Assembly: GCA_038320185.1 (NCBI GenBank)
Contig: JBBQDZ010000016.1
Span: 1 to 22,691 of the forward strand
Length of the DNA stretch: 22,691 nt
Reading direction: 5' to 3'
Source of the DNA: JBBQDZ01 sp038320185
GTDB lineage: Bacteria; Actinomycetota; Thermoleophilia; Gaiellales; Gaiellaceae
The notes under the pieces: model-generated
Databases searched by the model: none
Told to the model about the DNA's origin: nothing
The model's input: only the letters and a program-made list of their open reading frames with translations
Position numbers and translations under genes: made by a program
Shown here: positions 7,510 to 14,803 of the stretch, in pieces
Position numbering within the stretch: the stretch's first letter is position 1
Layout: each line of letters begins with the position of its first letter

Positions 7510-8664
7510 TCAGACGCGCGCGCCGGGGGTGTAGTGCTCGAGGGCCTGCGCGACCGCGACCCCGCGCTCGACCTCGGCGCCCGCGTCGGACAGGACGAGC
7601 TCGAGGGCGGCGAGCGCGGTCGTGATGTCGAAGACGTCGAAGTAGCCGATGTGGCCGATTCGGAAGATCTTCCCCTTGAGCGGCCCCTGGCCGTCGGCGA
7701 TCGTGATGCCGAACCGGTCGCGGAGCGCAAGGACGACCTCGCTCGAGACGACGCCGGGCGGAGCGCGCACGGCGGTGACGACGGCCGACCGGTCCTCGTC
7801 GGGCGAGAAGAGCTCGAGCCCCATCGCCTTGACACCGGCTCGGCACGAGCGGCCGAGCTGCACGTGGTGCTCGAAGGCCTCCTCGAGACCACCGTCGAGC
7901 AGGATCCCGAGCGCCACGTCGAGGGCGGCGACGAGCGAGACCGCCGGCGTGAAGGACGCGTCGAAGCGGGCCTGCGCCTTCCGCGTCCGCTCCCAGTCGA
8001 AGTAGAAGCTGCGGCGCGGAAGCGCGTCGGAGACCGCCTGCGCCGCCTCGGACACCGCGGCGAGCGCGAGGCCCGGCGGGGTCATCAGCGCCTTCTGCGA
8101 GCCCGCTGCGACGACGTCCAGCCCCCAGGCATCGGTTTCCAGAGGCACGGCACCGAGACTCGACACCGCGTCCACCGCGACGAGTGCGCCGGCATCCTTC
8201 GCGGCGGCGGCGAGCGCGCGAACGTCGGCCACGACGCCGGTCGAGGTCTCCGAGTGCGTGAGCAGGACGAGCTTCACGCCTCCGAGCTCTTCGAGGCGCT
8301 GCGAGAGGTCCTCGGCGGCCGGCGTCTCCCCCCACTCGTACGCGAGCTGCTCGACCTCGCAGCCGTAGGTGTGCGCGAGGTCGGCCCAGCGCTCGCCGAA
8401 GTGGCCGGCGGAGACGACGAGGACGCGGTCGCCGGCAGCGCACAAATTGGCGAGCGTGGACTCCATCGCCCCCGTGCCGGAGGCGGTGAAGAGGAGGACG
8501 TCGCGCTCCGTGGCGCAGACGAGGCGCAGGCGCTCGAGGCATCGCTCGTAGATCGCTCGGAAGTCGGGCCCTCTGTGGTGAACGACCGGAGCGGCCATCG
8601 CCGCCAGCACCTCGGGCGGCACCGGCGTAGGCCCGGGGGTCATCAGATGGCGCTTGGCCGCCAC
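7510..8664 (-). CDS. Class V PLP aminotransferase (serine/alanine-glyoxylate aminotransferase family)
   Basis: 384 residues from GTG. Fold-type I class V enzyme: HLMTPGPTPVPPEVLAAM at the N-terminus, SGTGAMEST near 62-70, the PLP aspartate in VAVDAVSSLGA (D165) and the Schiff-base lysine in AAGSQKALMTPPGLA (K191), then FRIGHIGYFDVFD near the C-terminus. The family covers alanine-glyoxylate and serine-glyoxylate (pyruvate) aminotransferases, and in some microbes an enzyme of this group replaces SerC. Being first in an operon immediately before serA, and with no SerC in the window, it may aminate phosphohydroxypyruvate; that assignment is inference. A TAGTCT box sits 7 nt before the GTG, so the operon mRNA is probably leaderless. 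Confidence 0.9.
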   Translation of the reverse strand: MAAKRHLMTPGPTPVPPEVLAAMAAPVVHHRGPDFRAIYERCLERLRLVCATERDVLLFTASGTGAMESTLANLCAAGDRVLVVSAGHFGERWADLAHTYGCEVEQLAYEWGETPAAEDLSQRLEELGGVKLVLLTHSETSTGVVADVRALAAAAKDAGALVAVDAVSSLGAVPLETDAWGLDVVAAGSQKALMTPPGLALAAVSEAAQAVSDALPRRSFYFDWERTRKAQARFDASFTPAVSLVAALDVALGILLDGGLEEAFEHHVQLGRSCRAGVKAMGLELFSPDEDRSAVVTAVRAPPGVVSSEVVLALRDRFGITIADGQGPLKGKIFRIGHIGYFDVFDITTALAALELVLSDAGAEVERGVAVAQALEHYTPGARV

Positions 8665-8751
8665 GCGACTGAGACTAGTGGGTCGGCAGGCACCGTTGCC
8701 GGCCGACCGAGAAGGCGCTCAATCGGTAAGCGAGCCCGTACGCTGCGCCCC
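8665..8751. promoter_or_regulatory. Divergent promoter region with central hairpin
   Basis: The 87 bases between two divergent GTG genes hold back-to-back -10-like boxes: TAGTCT on the minus strand (8672-8677) and TACGCT on the plus strand (8739-8744). Each ends 7 nt before its GTG, as expected for leaderless transcripts. Between them is an inverted repeat at 8682-8707 with ten base pairs, one mismatch and a four-base loop (GTCGG...CCGAC outer arms). The dyad covers the expected -35 zone of the minus-strand promoter and could be an operator or a structural element. No consensus -35 hexamer is evident. Confidence 0.45.
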
Positions 8752-9453
8752 GTGGAGGCTCTCCTCGCCTTCGGCGCCGCCCTCCTCGCATTGCGGCTCG
8801 CTGGCTCCCTGGCCGCGAGCTGGCGGCAGCGGCACGCGCCCGAGCTCGCTGCCTGGGCCGCGGGCCTCGGCGCCTACGCGCTCGCCTCGGCGGCGCTCGC
8901 GTGGGGCGCCGCGCACGGCTGGGACGGGCGCTCCTTCCGTGTCTACTACCTGTTCGGCGGCCTGCTCACCGCACCACTCCTCGGCGTGGGCTCCCTGCTC
9001 TTGATCGGGCGCCGCGCGGCCGCGGGGGCCGGACTCCTGTACGCCGGCCTCTCGCTCGGAGTCGCGATCGCGGCTCCACTCCGCGCGCCGGTGTCCGGAA
9101 CCCGCATCCCGGCGGCGCAGGAACACTTCGATCTGTTCCCGGCGCGGCTCCTCGCGATCGCGGGGAACGGCGCGGGTACGCTCGCGGTCGTCTCCGTCGC
9201 GCTCCTCACCTTCCGCCGCCGGCCGCTGGCGAACGCCCTCGTGCTCGCCGGAATCGGCCTCGCGGCAACCGGCAGCGCGCTCGCCGGACTCGGCACGGCC
9301 GCGACCTCCGCCTTCGTCGCCGCCGCCGCACTCGTTCTCTACGTCGGCCTCGCGCCGCCAGCTAAGCTCCGCCGACGGGACCCGCCGCGTTGCGGCCGTG
9401 GCAGCCTCTCCCCTGCCGAGCCCCCTCTCTCTCGACAAAGGACCCCCGGATGA
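8752..9453 (+). CDS. Hypothetical integral membrane protein upstream of ABC transporter
   Basis: 233 residues from GTG, with about six hydrophobic segments rich in Ala, Leu and Gly (roughly residues 2-18, 38-56, 63-86, 90-106, 141-160 and 165-205). I do not recognise the family. A charged, conserved-looking loop, PVSGTRIPAAQEHFDLFPARLLA, lies before the last two segments. The GTG is chosen because a TACGCT box precedes it at 7 nt and the hydrophobic character begins there. The last 30 residues (after LYVGLAPPAK) are basic and proline-rich and look weakly constrained. The stop overlaps the ATG of the ABC ATPase (ATGA, 9450-9453). It may assist the transporter or simply be cotranscribed. Confidence 0.7.
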   Translation: MEALLAFGAALLALRLAGSLAASWRQRHAPELAAWAAGLGAYALASAALAWGAAHGWDGRSFRVYYLFGGLLTAPLLGVGSLLLIGRRAAAGAGLLYAGLSLGVAIAAPLRAPVSGTRIPAAQEHFDLFPARLLAIAGNGAGTLAVVSVALLTFRRRPLANALVLAGIGLAATGSALAGLGTAATSAFVAAAALVLYVGLAPPAKLRRRDPPRCGRGSLSPAEPPLSRQRTPG

Positions 9454-10220
9454 CGAATACTCTGCCGGCCGCGCCCGACGCTGCCGCACCGCCCACGGGT
9501 GTGGTCGCCGCCCGGGAGGTGACCCGCCGCTACGGCGATGGCGACGCGGCCGTCCACGCGCTCCGCGGCGTCTCCCTCGACATCGAAAAGGGCCAGCTGA
9601 CAGCGGTCATGGGGCCTTCGGGCTCCGGCAAGTCGACCCTGATGCACATCCTCGCCGGCCTCGACCACCCCACCGAGGGCGAGGTCTTCGTCGCCGGCAC
9701 GAACGTAACGAAGCTGAACGACAACGAGCTGACAAAGCTCCGCCGCGAGCACATCGGCTTCGTCTTCCAGTTCTTCAACCTGTTGCCGATGCTGACCGCG
9801 GAGGAGAACATCGTCCTGCCGCTCTCGATCGCGGGCGAGAAGCCGGCCGATGGCTGGATCGACGAGCTGCTCGGCAAGGTCGGCCTTGGCGATCGGCGCT
9901 CCCACCGACCCTCGGAGCTCTCCGGCGGTCAGCAGCAGCGCGTTGCCATCGCGCGCGCGCTCGTGTCACGCCCGACCGTTATGTTCGCCGACGAGCCGAC
10001 GGGGAACCTCGACTCGAAGACGAGCGGCGAGATTCTGAAGCTCGTCCGCGAGTCGGTCGACGGATACGGCCAGACGACGCTGATGGTGACCCATGACGCC
10101 GCCGCTGCGGCGATCGCCGACCGGATCCTGTTCCTGGGGGACGGCCTGATCGTCCGCGACCTCGGCCGCTCCTCACAGGTCGACGTGCTCGCGGCGATGC
10201 AGGAACTCGGCGCCGGATGA
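9450..10220 (+). CDS. ABC transporter ATP-binding protein, MacB/LolD type
   Basis: 256 residues. All nucleotide-binding motifs are intact: Walker A GPSGSGKST (55-63), Q-loop VFQFFNLLP (about 105-113), signature LSGGQQQRVAIARAL (157-171), Walker B VMFADEPTGNLD (177-188) and the H-loop MVTHD (about 212-216). The DEPTGNLDSKT form and FQFFNLLPMLTAEEN are characteristic of the MacB/LolD/FtsE branch, which powers mechanotransmission or lipoprotein-type export instead of classical import. The ATG at 9450 is supported by AAAGGA seven bases upstream (9438-9443). An 18-residue N-terminal stretch rich in Ala and Pro precedes the domain. The stop overlaps the permease ATG (ATGA at 10217-10220), so the two subunits are translationally coupled. 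Confidence 0.95.
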   Translation: MTNTLPAAPDAAAPPTGVVAAREVTRRYGDGDAAVHALRGVSLDIEKGQLTAVMGPSGSGKSTLMHILAGLDHPTEGEVFVAGTNVTKLNDNELTKLRREHIGFVFQFFNLLPMLTAEENIVLPLSIAGEKPADGWIDELLGKVGLGDRRSHRPSELSGGQQQRVAIARALVSRPTVMFADEPTGNLDSKTSGEILKLVRESVDGYGQTTLMVTHDAAAAAIADRILFLGDGLIVRDLGRSSQVDVLAAMQELGAG

Positions 10221-12781
10221 TCTCCGTCGCGCTCAGGGGTCTGCTCGGTCGGAAGCTCCGTGCAAGCCTGACCGCCTTCGCGATCGTCCTCGGGGTGGCC
10301 ATGATCGCGGGCACGTACATCCTCACCGACACGATCAACAAGGGCTTCCACACGATCTTCACCCAGTCCTACGAGAACACGAGCGCGGTGATCAGCGCCA
10401 AGTCCCTGATCGACACCTCGAACAACAACGCGGCCCTCACGAGCGGCTTCCCCGAATCGGTTCTCGCGCGCGTGCGCGCGCTTCCGGGCGTCGCCGCCGC
10501 CGCAGGCTCGATCCAGGACATGGCGAAGCTCGTCGGTCACGACGGGAAGCTGATCTCGAGCGGGGGCGCGCCCAACCTGGCCTTCAGCGTCGACCCGCAC
10601 GAGACGCGCTTCAACCCGCTGACCCTCGTCGAGGGGCGCTGGCCGACCGGCCCCGGAGAGGTCGCGATCGACAAGGCGACGGCGGGGAAGAAGCACTTCG
10701 CCGTGGGCGACCCGATCGGGGTGCTCGCCCGCGGGCCGCAGGAGCGGTTCCGGGTAACGGGGATCGCGAAGTTCGGGGCCGTTGCCTCGATCGGCGGGGC
10801 GACGCTCGCGATCTTCGACCTGCCCACGGCGCAGCGCCTCTTCGACAAGCCGGGCAAGCTCGACCTGATCCGGGTCGCCGCGAAGAACGGCGTCTCGACC
10901 CAGGCGCTGATCGGCCAGATCCGCACCGTGCTGCCGTCCACCGCGCAGGTACGCGACGCCGCGGCCCAGGCGAACCAGGACGCGAAGGACGTCAACAGCT
11001 TCCTCGGCTTCATCCAGAAGTTCCTGCTGGCCTTCGGGGGCGTCGCGCTCTTCGTCGGCGCGTTCGTGATCTTCAACACCCTTTCGATCACGGTCGCGCA
11101 GCGCGCCCGCGAGTTCGCGACCCTGCGGACGCTCGGCGCCTCGCGTCGGCAGGTGCTGCGCTCGGTGCTCCTCGAGGCGCTGATCATCGGGGCGATCGCC
11201 TCGCTCGTTGGCCTCGGCGTCGGCTTCCTCCTCGCCAAGGGCCTGAACGCGCTGTTCGTCGCCTTCGGAATCGACCTTCCGAAGAGCGGGACGGTCTTCG
11301 CGACTCGCACCGTCGTCGTGTCGATCGTCGTCGGGATGCTGATCACACTCTTCGCGAGCATCAGGCCGGCCGTCCGGGCCACGCGCGTCCCACCGATCGC
11401 GGCCGTCCGCGAGGGAGCCGTGCTGCCGCCGTCGCGGTTCGCCCGCCTCGGCGTGTACCCAGCCCTCGTGCTGATCGCGATCGCCGTCGCGGCGCTCGTG
11501 TATGGCGTGTTCGCGCACCACATCCCGACCGGGCGGCGCCTGCTCTCGCTCGCCGGCGGCGCCCTGCTCCTCTTCTTCGGCGTCGCGATGCTCGCGCCGC
11601 GCCTCGTCCGGCCGCTGGCGGCCCTCCTCGGCTGGCCCGCGACGAAGGTCGGCGGGGTGGCCGGTGAGCTCGCCCGGGACAACGCCCAGCGGAACCCGTC
11701 GCGGACAGCGGTGACGGCGGCAGCGCTGATGATCGGGCTGACCCTCGTGACCTTCGTCTCCGTCCTCGGCCAGGGCCTCCGGCGCTCCTTCGAGGACGCC
11801 GTCGACAAGCAGTTCGTCGCCGACTACGCCCTCACCTCGCAGAACGGCTTCGACCCGATCGCGCCCGCCGCCGCGAATCGCCTGGCCCGAGTGCCGATCG
11901 TCACCGCGGCTTCGAGCGTTCGCGCCGGCGACGCGCGAGTCTTCGGCAAGCACATCAACGTCACCGCCGTCGACCGGGAGCTGACGAAGGTGATCGCGGT
12001 CAACTGGACGTTCGGGTCGAACGCCGTCCCCGGGCGGCTCGGCGCCGACGGAGCCTTCGTCGACAAGGACTACGCGAAGCACCACCACCTCGCTCCGCGC
12101 TCGCGGTTCCAGCTCGAGACGCCGACGGGGAAGACGCTTGATCTCGTCCTCGAAGGGATCTTCGACCCGCCGAACGGCGGCTCGCCCTTCGGCGAGGTGA
12201 CGATTTCGACCCGTTCCTTCGACGCCTCCTTCCCCCAGCCGGTCAACCTCTTCACCTTCGTCAACACGAGGGGCGGCGTCACCAAGGGGAATACGACGAC
12301 CCTCAAGAGCGCACTCGCGAGCTTCCCGAACGCAAAGGTCCAGACCCAGCGCGAGTTCAAGAAGAACCAGGAGCAGTTCATCAACGTGCTCCTGAACCTG
12401 CTCTACGTGCTGCTCGCGCTCTCGGTCGTCGTCAGCCTCTTCGGGATCGTGAACACACTCGTCCTGTCGGTCTTCGAGCGCACGCGTGAGCTCGGGATGC
12501 TGCGCGCCGTCGGGATGACACGGCGCCAGGTGCGCCGCATGATCCGGCACGAGAGCATCGTCACCGCGCTGATCGGAGCGGCGCTCGGGATCGCGCTCGG
12601 CCTCTTCCTTGCGGGCCTCGTGACACGCGCGCTCTCGAGCGACGGTGTTGTGTTCGCCGTGCCGTGGGTAACGCTCGTCGTCTTCGTGATCGCTGCGGTC
12701 GTCGCGGGGATGCTCGCGGCGATCTTCCCGGCGCGACGAGCATCGCGGCTCAACGTCCTGGAAGCGCTCCAGTACGAATGA
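10217..12781 (+). CDS. FtsX/MacB-family ABC permease with two tandem modules
   Basis: 854 residues. A first transmembrane helix (about 14-36, SLTAFAIVLGVAMIAGTYILT) is followed by a large extracytoplasmic MacB-like domain and an FtsX domain with three helices (about 268-292, 320-345, 364-384; motif AREFATLRTLGASRRQVLRSVLLEA). Two further helices (about 418-466) lead to a second module: helix about 500-522, a second external domain, and a final FtsX domain (about 735-850; motif RTRELGMLRAVGMTRRQVRRMIRHE). This ten-helix, two-module layout is usual for actinobacterial exporters of this class. With the adjacent ATPase it forms a complete transporter, probably handling lipids, lipoproteins or peptides; the substrate is not readable. 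The gene ends seven bases before a convergent small ORF. Confidence 0.93.
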   Translation: MISVALRGLLGRKLRASLTAFAIVLGVAMIAGTYILTDTINKGFHTIFTQSYENTSAVISAKSLIDTSNNNAALTSGFPESVLARVRALPGVAAAAGSIQDMAKLVGHDGKLISSGGAPNLAFSVDPHETRFNPLTLVEGRWPTGPGEVAIDKATAGKKHFAVGDPIGVLARGPQERFRVTGIAKFGAVASIGGATLAIFDLPTAQRLFDKPGKLDLIRVAAKNGVSTQALIGQIRTVLPSTAQVRDAAAQANQDAKDVNSFLGFIQKFLLAFGGVALFVGAFVIFNTLSITVAQRAREFATLRTLGASRRQVLRSVLLEALIIGAIASLVGLGVGFLLAKGLNALFVAFGIDLPKSGTVFATRTVVVSIVVGMLITLFASIRPAVRATRVPPIAAVREGAVLPPSRFARLGVYPALVLIAIAVAALVYGVFAHHIPTGRRLLSLAGGALLLFFGVAMLAPRLVRPLAALLGWPATKVGGVAGELARDNAQRNPSRTAVTAAALMIGLTLVTFVSVLGQGLRRSFEDAVDKQFVADYALTSQNGFDPIAPAAANRLARVPIVTAASSVRAGDARVFGKHINVTAVDRELTKVIAVNWTFGSNAVPGRLGADGAFVDKDYAKHHHLAPRSRFQLETPTGKTLDLVLEGIFDPPNGGSPFGEVTISTRSFDASFPQPVNLFTFVNTRGGVTKGNTTTLKSALASFPNAKVQTQREFKKNQEQFINVLLNLLYVLLALSVVVSLFGIVNTLVLSVFERTRELGMLRAVGMTRRQVRRMIRHESIVTALIGAALGIALGLFLAGLVTRALSSDGVVFAVPWVTLVVFVIAAVVAGMLAAIFPARRASRLNVLEALQYE

Positions 12782-12798
12782 GGCTCGCTAGCCGAGCC
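12782..12798. terminator. Short stem-loop between convergent stops
   Basis: GGCTCG and CGAGCC form a 6-bp stem around a 5-base loop that contains the TAG stop of the minus-strand ORF and directly follows the permease TGA. There is no T-tract on either side, so intrinsic termination is doubtful. Confidence 0.3.
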
Positions 12799-12982
12799 AC
12801 CAGACGAGCAGCGCGACGAGTGCCACCACCGCGACGAACGCTCCGACCATCGCGAGGACCCAGAAGTGGACGAGCGCCGGCGTCTCGTCGCTTCGCCCGC
12901 GAGCGGCCTTCCGCGCTTCGCGCTCGAGCTCGTCCTTGACAAGCGTTACGAGGCTCCACTCTCCATCTCCGTCCCAGCCTAG
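12788..12982 (-). CDS. Small single-pass membrane protein ORF without a canonical start
   Basis: The coordinates give the full stop-to-stop frame of 64 sense codons. The translation has clear protein character: a charged helix (LVTLVKDELEREARKAARGRSDE, residues 11-33) followed by one membrane helix (VHFWVLAMVGAFVAVVALVALLVWW, 38-62) and an end at WWLG. No ATG, GTG or TTG precedes the membrane segment in this frame; the first ATG (M45) is inside the helix. An ATG with adjacent GGAG lies one frame over and runs into a stop after six codons, so a one-base indel in the sequence or a real frameshift would explain the picture. It may be a small cotranscribed protein, a decayed gene, or an unusual start. 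The function is not recognised. Confidence 0.4.
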   Translation of the reverse strand, partial: LGWDGDGEWSLVTLVKDELEREARKAARGRSDETPALVHFWVLAMVGAFVAVVALVALLVWWLG

Positions 12983-13044
12983 TCACCGCTTCCCCGGCCG
13001 CGTCCGGGCGGGTCCCGTCCAGGGTCTGTCCCCAGCCGTGGCCC

Positions 13045-13311
13045 CTACGGACGCCGCTCTTCGAGGCAGGCGCGCAGCTCGCGCGGGGTGAGCAGCCGGC
13101 GGCCGATCGACTCGAGGGTCGGCAGGCAGTGCGCGACGACGTACAGAACCGTGTCCTCCCCGTCCGAGAAGGGGCTGACGATCTTGTTGCCCTTGAGGAG
13201 TACCTTCCCTCGAAGCGGTGAGCCGGCCGCGAAGAGCTGTGCCTCGGAGTAGCCCTTCCCGCGCAGGAGCGCATTCGCCTCGTCCACGGGGCCGAGCGCA
13301 GATTCGCTCAT
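13045..13311 (-). CDS. Unrecognised 88-residue protein coupled to gatB
   Basis: 88 residues from an ATG whose last bases overlap the gatB TGA (ATGA, 13311-13308), so it is translationally coupled to gatB. I do not recognise the family. Visible features: an acidic-to-neutral N-terminal helix (MSESALGPVDEANALLRGKGYSEAQLF), a beta-rich centre with alternating hydrophobics (RGKVLLKGNKIVSPFSDGEDTVLYVVAHCLPTL) and a charged C-terminal helix (TPRELRACLEERRP). Two cysteines (about 62 and 82). No membrane segment, signal peptide or metal motif is seen. Codon use matches the neighbours. Its location suggests a role next to the amidotransferase or translation, which is only contextual. Confidence 0.7.
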   Translation of the reverse strand: MSESALGPVDEANALLRGKGYSEAQLFAAGSPLRGKVLLKGNKIVSPFSDGEDTVLYVVAHCLPTLESIGRRLLTPRELRACLEERRP

Positions 13312-14741
13312 GGCTCTCGCGCCAGCCGCTCGCGCAGGAGTTCGCTAACCACGCGGGCATCCGCTTTCCCCTCGCTCTCCCGCATCACCTCGCCGACGAA
13401 GAATCCTAGAAGCCCCTGCTTTCCGCCTCGATAGGCGGCAACCTGTAGCTCGTTCGCCGCCAGGACGCGGTCGAGGAGCGGCAGGAGGTCATCGGCACTC
13501 GAGATCGCGGAGTCGACGAGGTAGCGGTCGGCCGAGAACCCGTCCTCGCCGCTGCGAGCGAGCGCCTCCGCGAACGCAGAGCGCGGAATGCGCCCGCGGG
13601 CTCCAACGAGCTTCGCGATTTCCGCTGCGTCCACCGCACGCGGTGAGACTCCGGTCGCCCGGAAGTCGTTCATCAGGATGTTCGACGCGGCTTTCGCGTC
13701 CGCGCCGCCCCGCACGACCCCCTCCAGGAGTGCGGCGAGCTCGGCCGAGTCGCTCAGCACGTCCGCGTCGTAGAACGACAGACCGTAGTCACTCTGGAGA
13801 CGATGGATCCGCGCCGCGGGAAGCTCCGGAAGCTCGCTCTCGAGCCGCGCCAAGAGCGAGCGGTCCGGCTCGAGCGGCACGAGGTCGGGCTCCGGGAAGT
13901 AGCGGTAGTCCTGCGCCTCCTCCTTGGAGCGAAGCGGCGGTGCCGACTCCCGCGTCGGATCGAAGTGGAGCGTCTCCTGGTCGACCGTCCCGCCGGACTC
14001 GTAGATCGCGATCTGCCGTCGAATCTCGCGCTCGATCCCCCGCGCCGCGAAGGCGAACGAGTTCATGTTCTTGAGCTCGGTGCGGGTGCGCAGCTCCTCG
14101 GAGGCGGCGGGCCGCACAGACACGTTGACGTCGAACCGGAAGGTTCCCTTCTCCATCTCGGCGTCGGAGATGCCGAGCTCGATGATCGTCTGGCGCAGGA
14201 GCTGCAGGAACCGGCGGGCGTGCTGCGCGGAGTGGAGGTCCGGGCGGGTGACGATCTCCACGAGCGGAGTCCCGGCGCGATTGAAGTCGACGAGCGTCCT
14301 GTCGGCTCCGCCGATCCGCCCTTCGGCGCCCCCCACGTGGACGTTCTTCGCGGCGTCCTCCTCCAGGTGCGCGCGGACGATGCCCACCTCGACGTCGCCT
14401 TCCTCAGTCGGGACGAGCAGGCGGCCGCCGACGCAGAGCGGCTCGTCGTACTGGGAGATCTGGTAGGCCTTTGGGTTGTCCGGGTAGAAGTAGTTCTTGC
14501 GATGGAAGACCGCCCGCGGGGCGACGCTGCAGCCGAGAGCGAGGCCCAGGCGCATCGTCCACTCGACCGCGCGCCGGTTCGGAACGGGGAGGGCGCCCGG
14601 ATGTGCGAGGCACACGGGGCAGGTGCGCGTGTTCTCCGGCGCGCCGAAGCCAACCTCACAGCGGCAGAACATCTTGGTGCGCGTCTTCAGCTGGACGTGC
14701 ACCTCGAGACCGATCACCGGCTCCCACTCGCGTGCGCTCAT
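13308..14741 (-). CDS. gatB: Asp-tRNA(Asn)/Glu-tRNA(Gln) amidotransferase subunit B
   Basis: 477 residues from ATG at 14741, with GGAGAG four bases upstream. GatB activates Glu-tRNA(Gln) or Asp-tRNA(Asn) with ATP and transfers the ammonia delivered by GatA. Landmarks: EPVIGLEVHVQLKTRTKMFC at the start; four zinc-binding cysteines in the CRC...CPVC pattern (C26, C28, C41, C44); NYFYPDNPKAYQISQYDEPL; LVDFNRAGTPLVEIVT; and the C-terminal helical YqeY-like tail (about 330-477) that binds the tRNA elbow. The length is normal. It is linked to gatA through a 21-codon relay ORF and to a downstream unknown ORF by an ATGA overlap. Confidence 0.97.
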   Translation of the reverse strand: MSAREWEPVIGLEVHVQLKTRTKMFCRCEVGFGAPENTRTCPVCLAHPGALPVPNRRAVEWTMRLGLALGCSVAPRAVFHRKNYFYPDNPKAYQISQYDEPLCVGGRLLVPTEEGDVEVGIVRAHLEEDAAKNVHVGGAEGRIGGADRTLVDFNRAGTPLVEIVTRPDLHSAQHARRFLQLLRQTIIELGISDAEMEKGTFRFDVNVSVRPAASEELRTRTELKNMNSFAFAARGIEREIRRQIAIYESGGTVDQETLHFDPTRESAPPLRSKEEAQDYRYFPEPDLVPLEPDRSLLARLESELPELPAARIHRLQSDYGLSFYDADVLSDSAELAALLEGVVRGGADAKAASNILMNDFRATGVSPRAVDAAEIAKLVGARGRIPRSAFAEALARSGEDGFSADRYLVDSAISSADDLLPLLDRVLAANELQVAAYRGGKQGLLGFFVGEVMRESEGKADARVVSELLRERLAREP

Positions 14742-14803
14742 GTCTCTCCTGGCGCGGCAGCGCGGCCTGAAGCCGGCGCCGCGAGCAGCGCCTCTGCGGT
14801 CAT
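14738..14803 (-). CDS. 21-residue relay mini-ORF between gatA and gatB
   Basis: ATG at 14803 overlaps the gatA stop (ATGA at 14803-14800). The frame encodes 21 residues (MTAEALLAAPASGRAAAPGET) and its TGA (14740-14738) overlaps the gatB ATG at 14741 (again ATGA). Ribosomes finishing gatA could therefore reinitiate, cross the 58-base spacer and deliver to gatB. The peptide itself has no recognisable motif, and the arrangement could be chance in a GC-rich sequence. Confidence 0.4.
   Translation of the reverse strand: MTAEALLAAPASGRAAAPGET

Noticed and set aside
5695..8751. Very long plus-strand open frame antisense to ybaK, serA and the class V aminotransferase, fused to the start of the membrane protein
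   Set aside because: It is the complement of well-recognised genes in a GC-rich genome, where stop codons are rare in the antisense frame; the product is Arg/Glu/Asp-rich with no domain. Only the part from 8752 is accepted.
9929..12550. Long minus-strand open frame (over 870 codons) antisense to the ABC permease
   Set aside because: A shadow of the permease reading frame; the translation is almost entirely charged, low-complexity sequence.
12983..13044. GGGTCTGTCCC-type motif between the 88-residue ORF and the small membrane ORF, reminiscent of REP-like repeats
   Set aside because: Single short, imperfect palindrome without a second copy in the window; no basis to call a repeat element.
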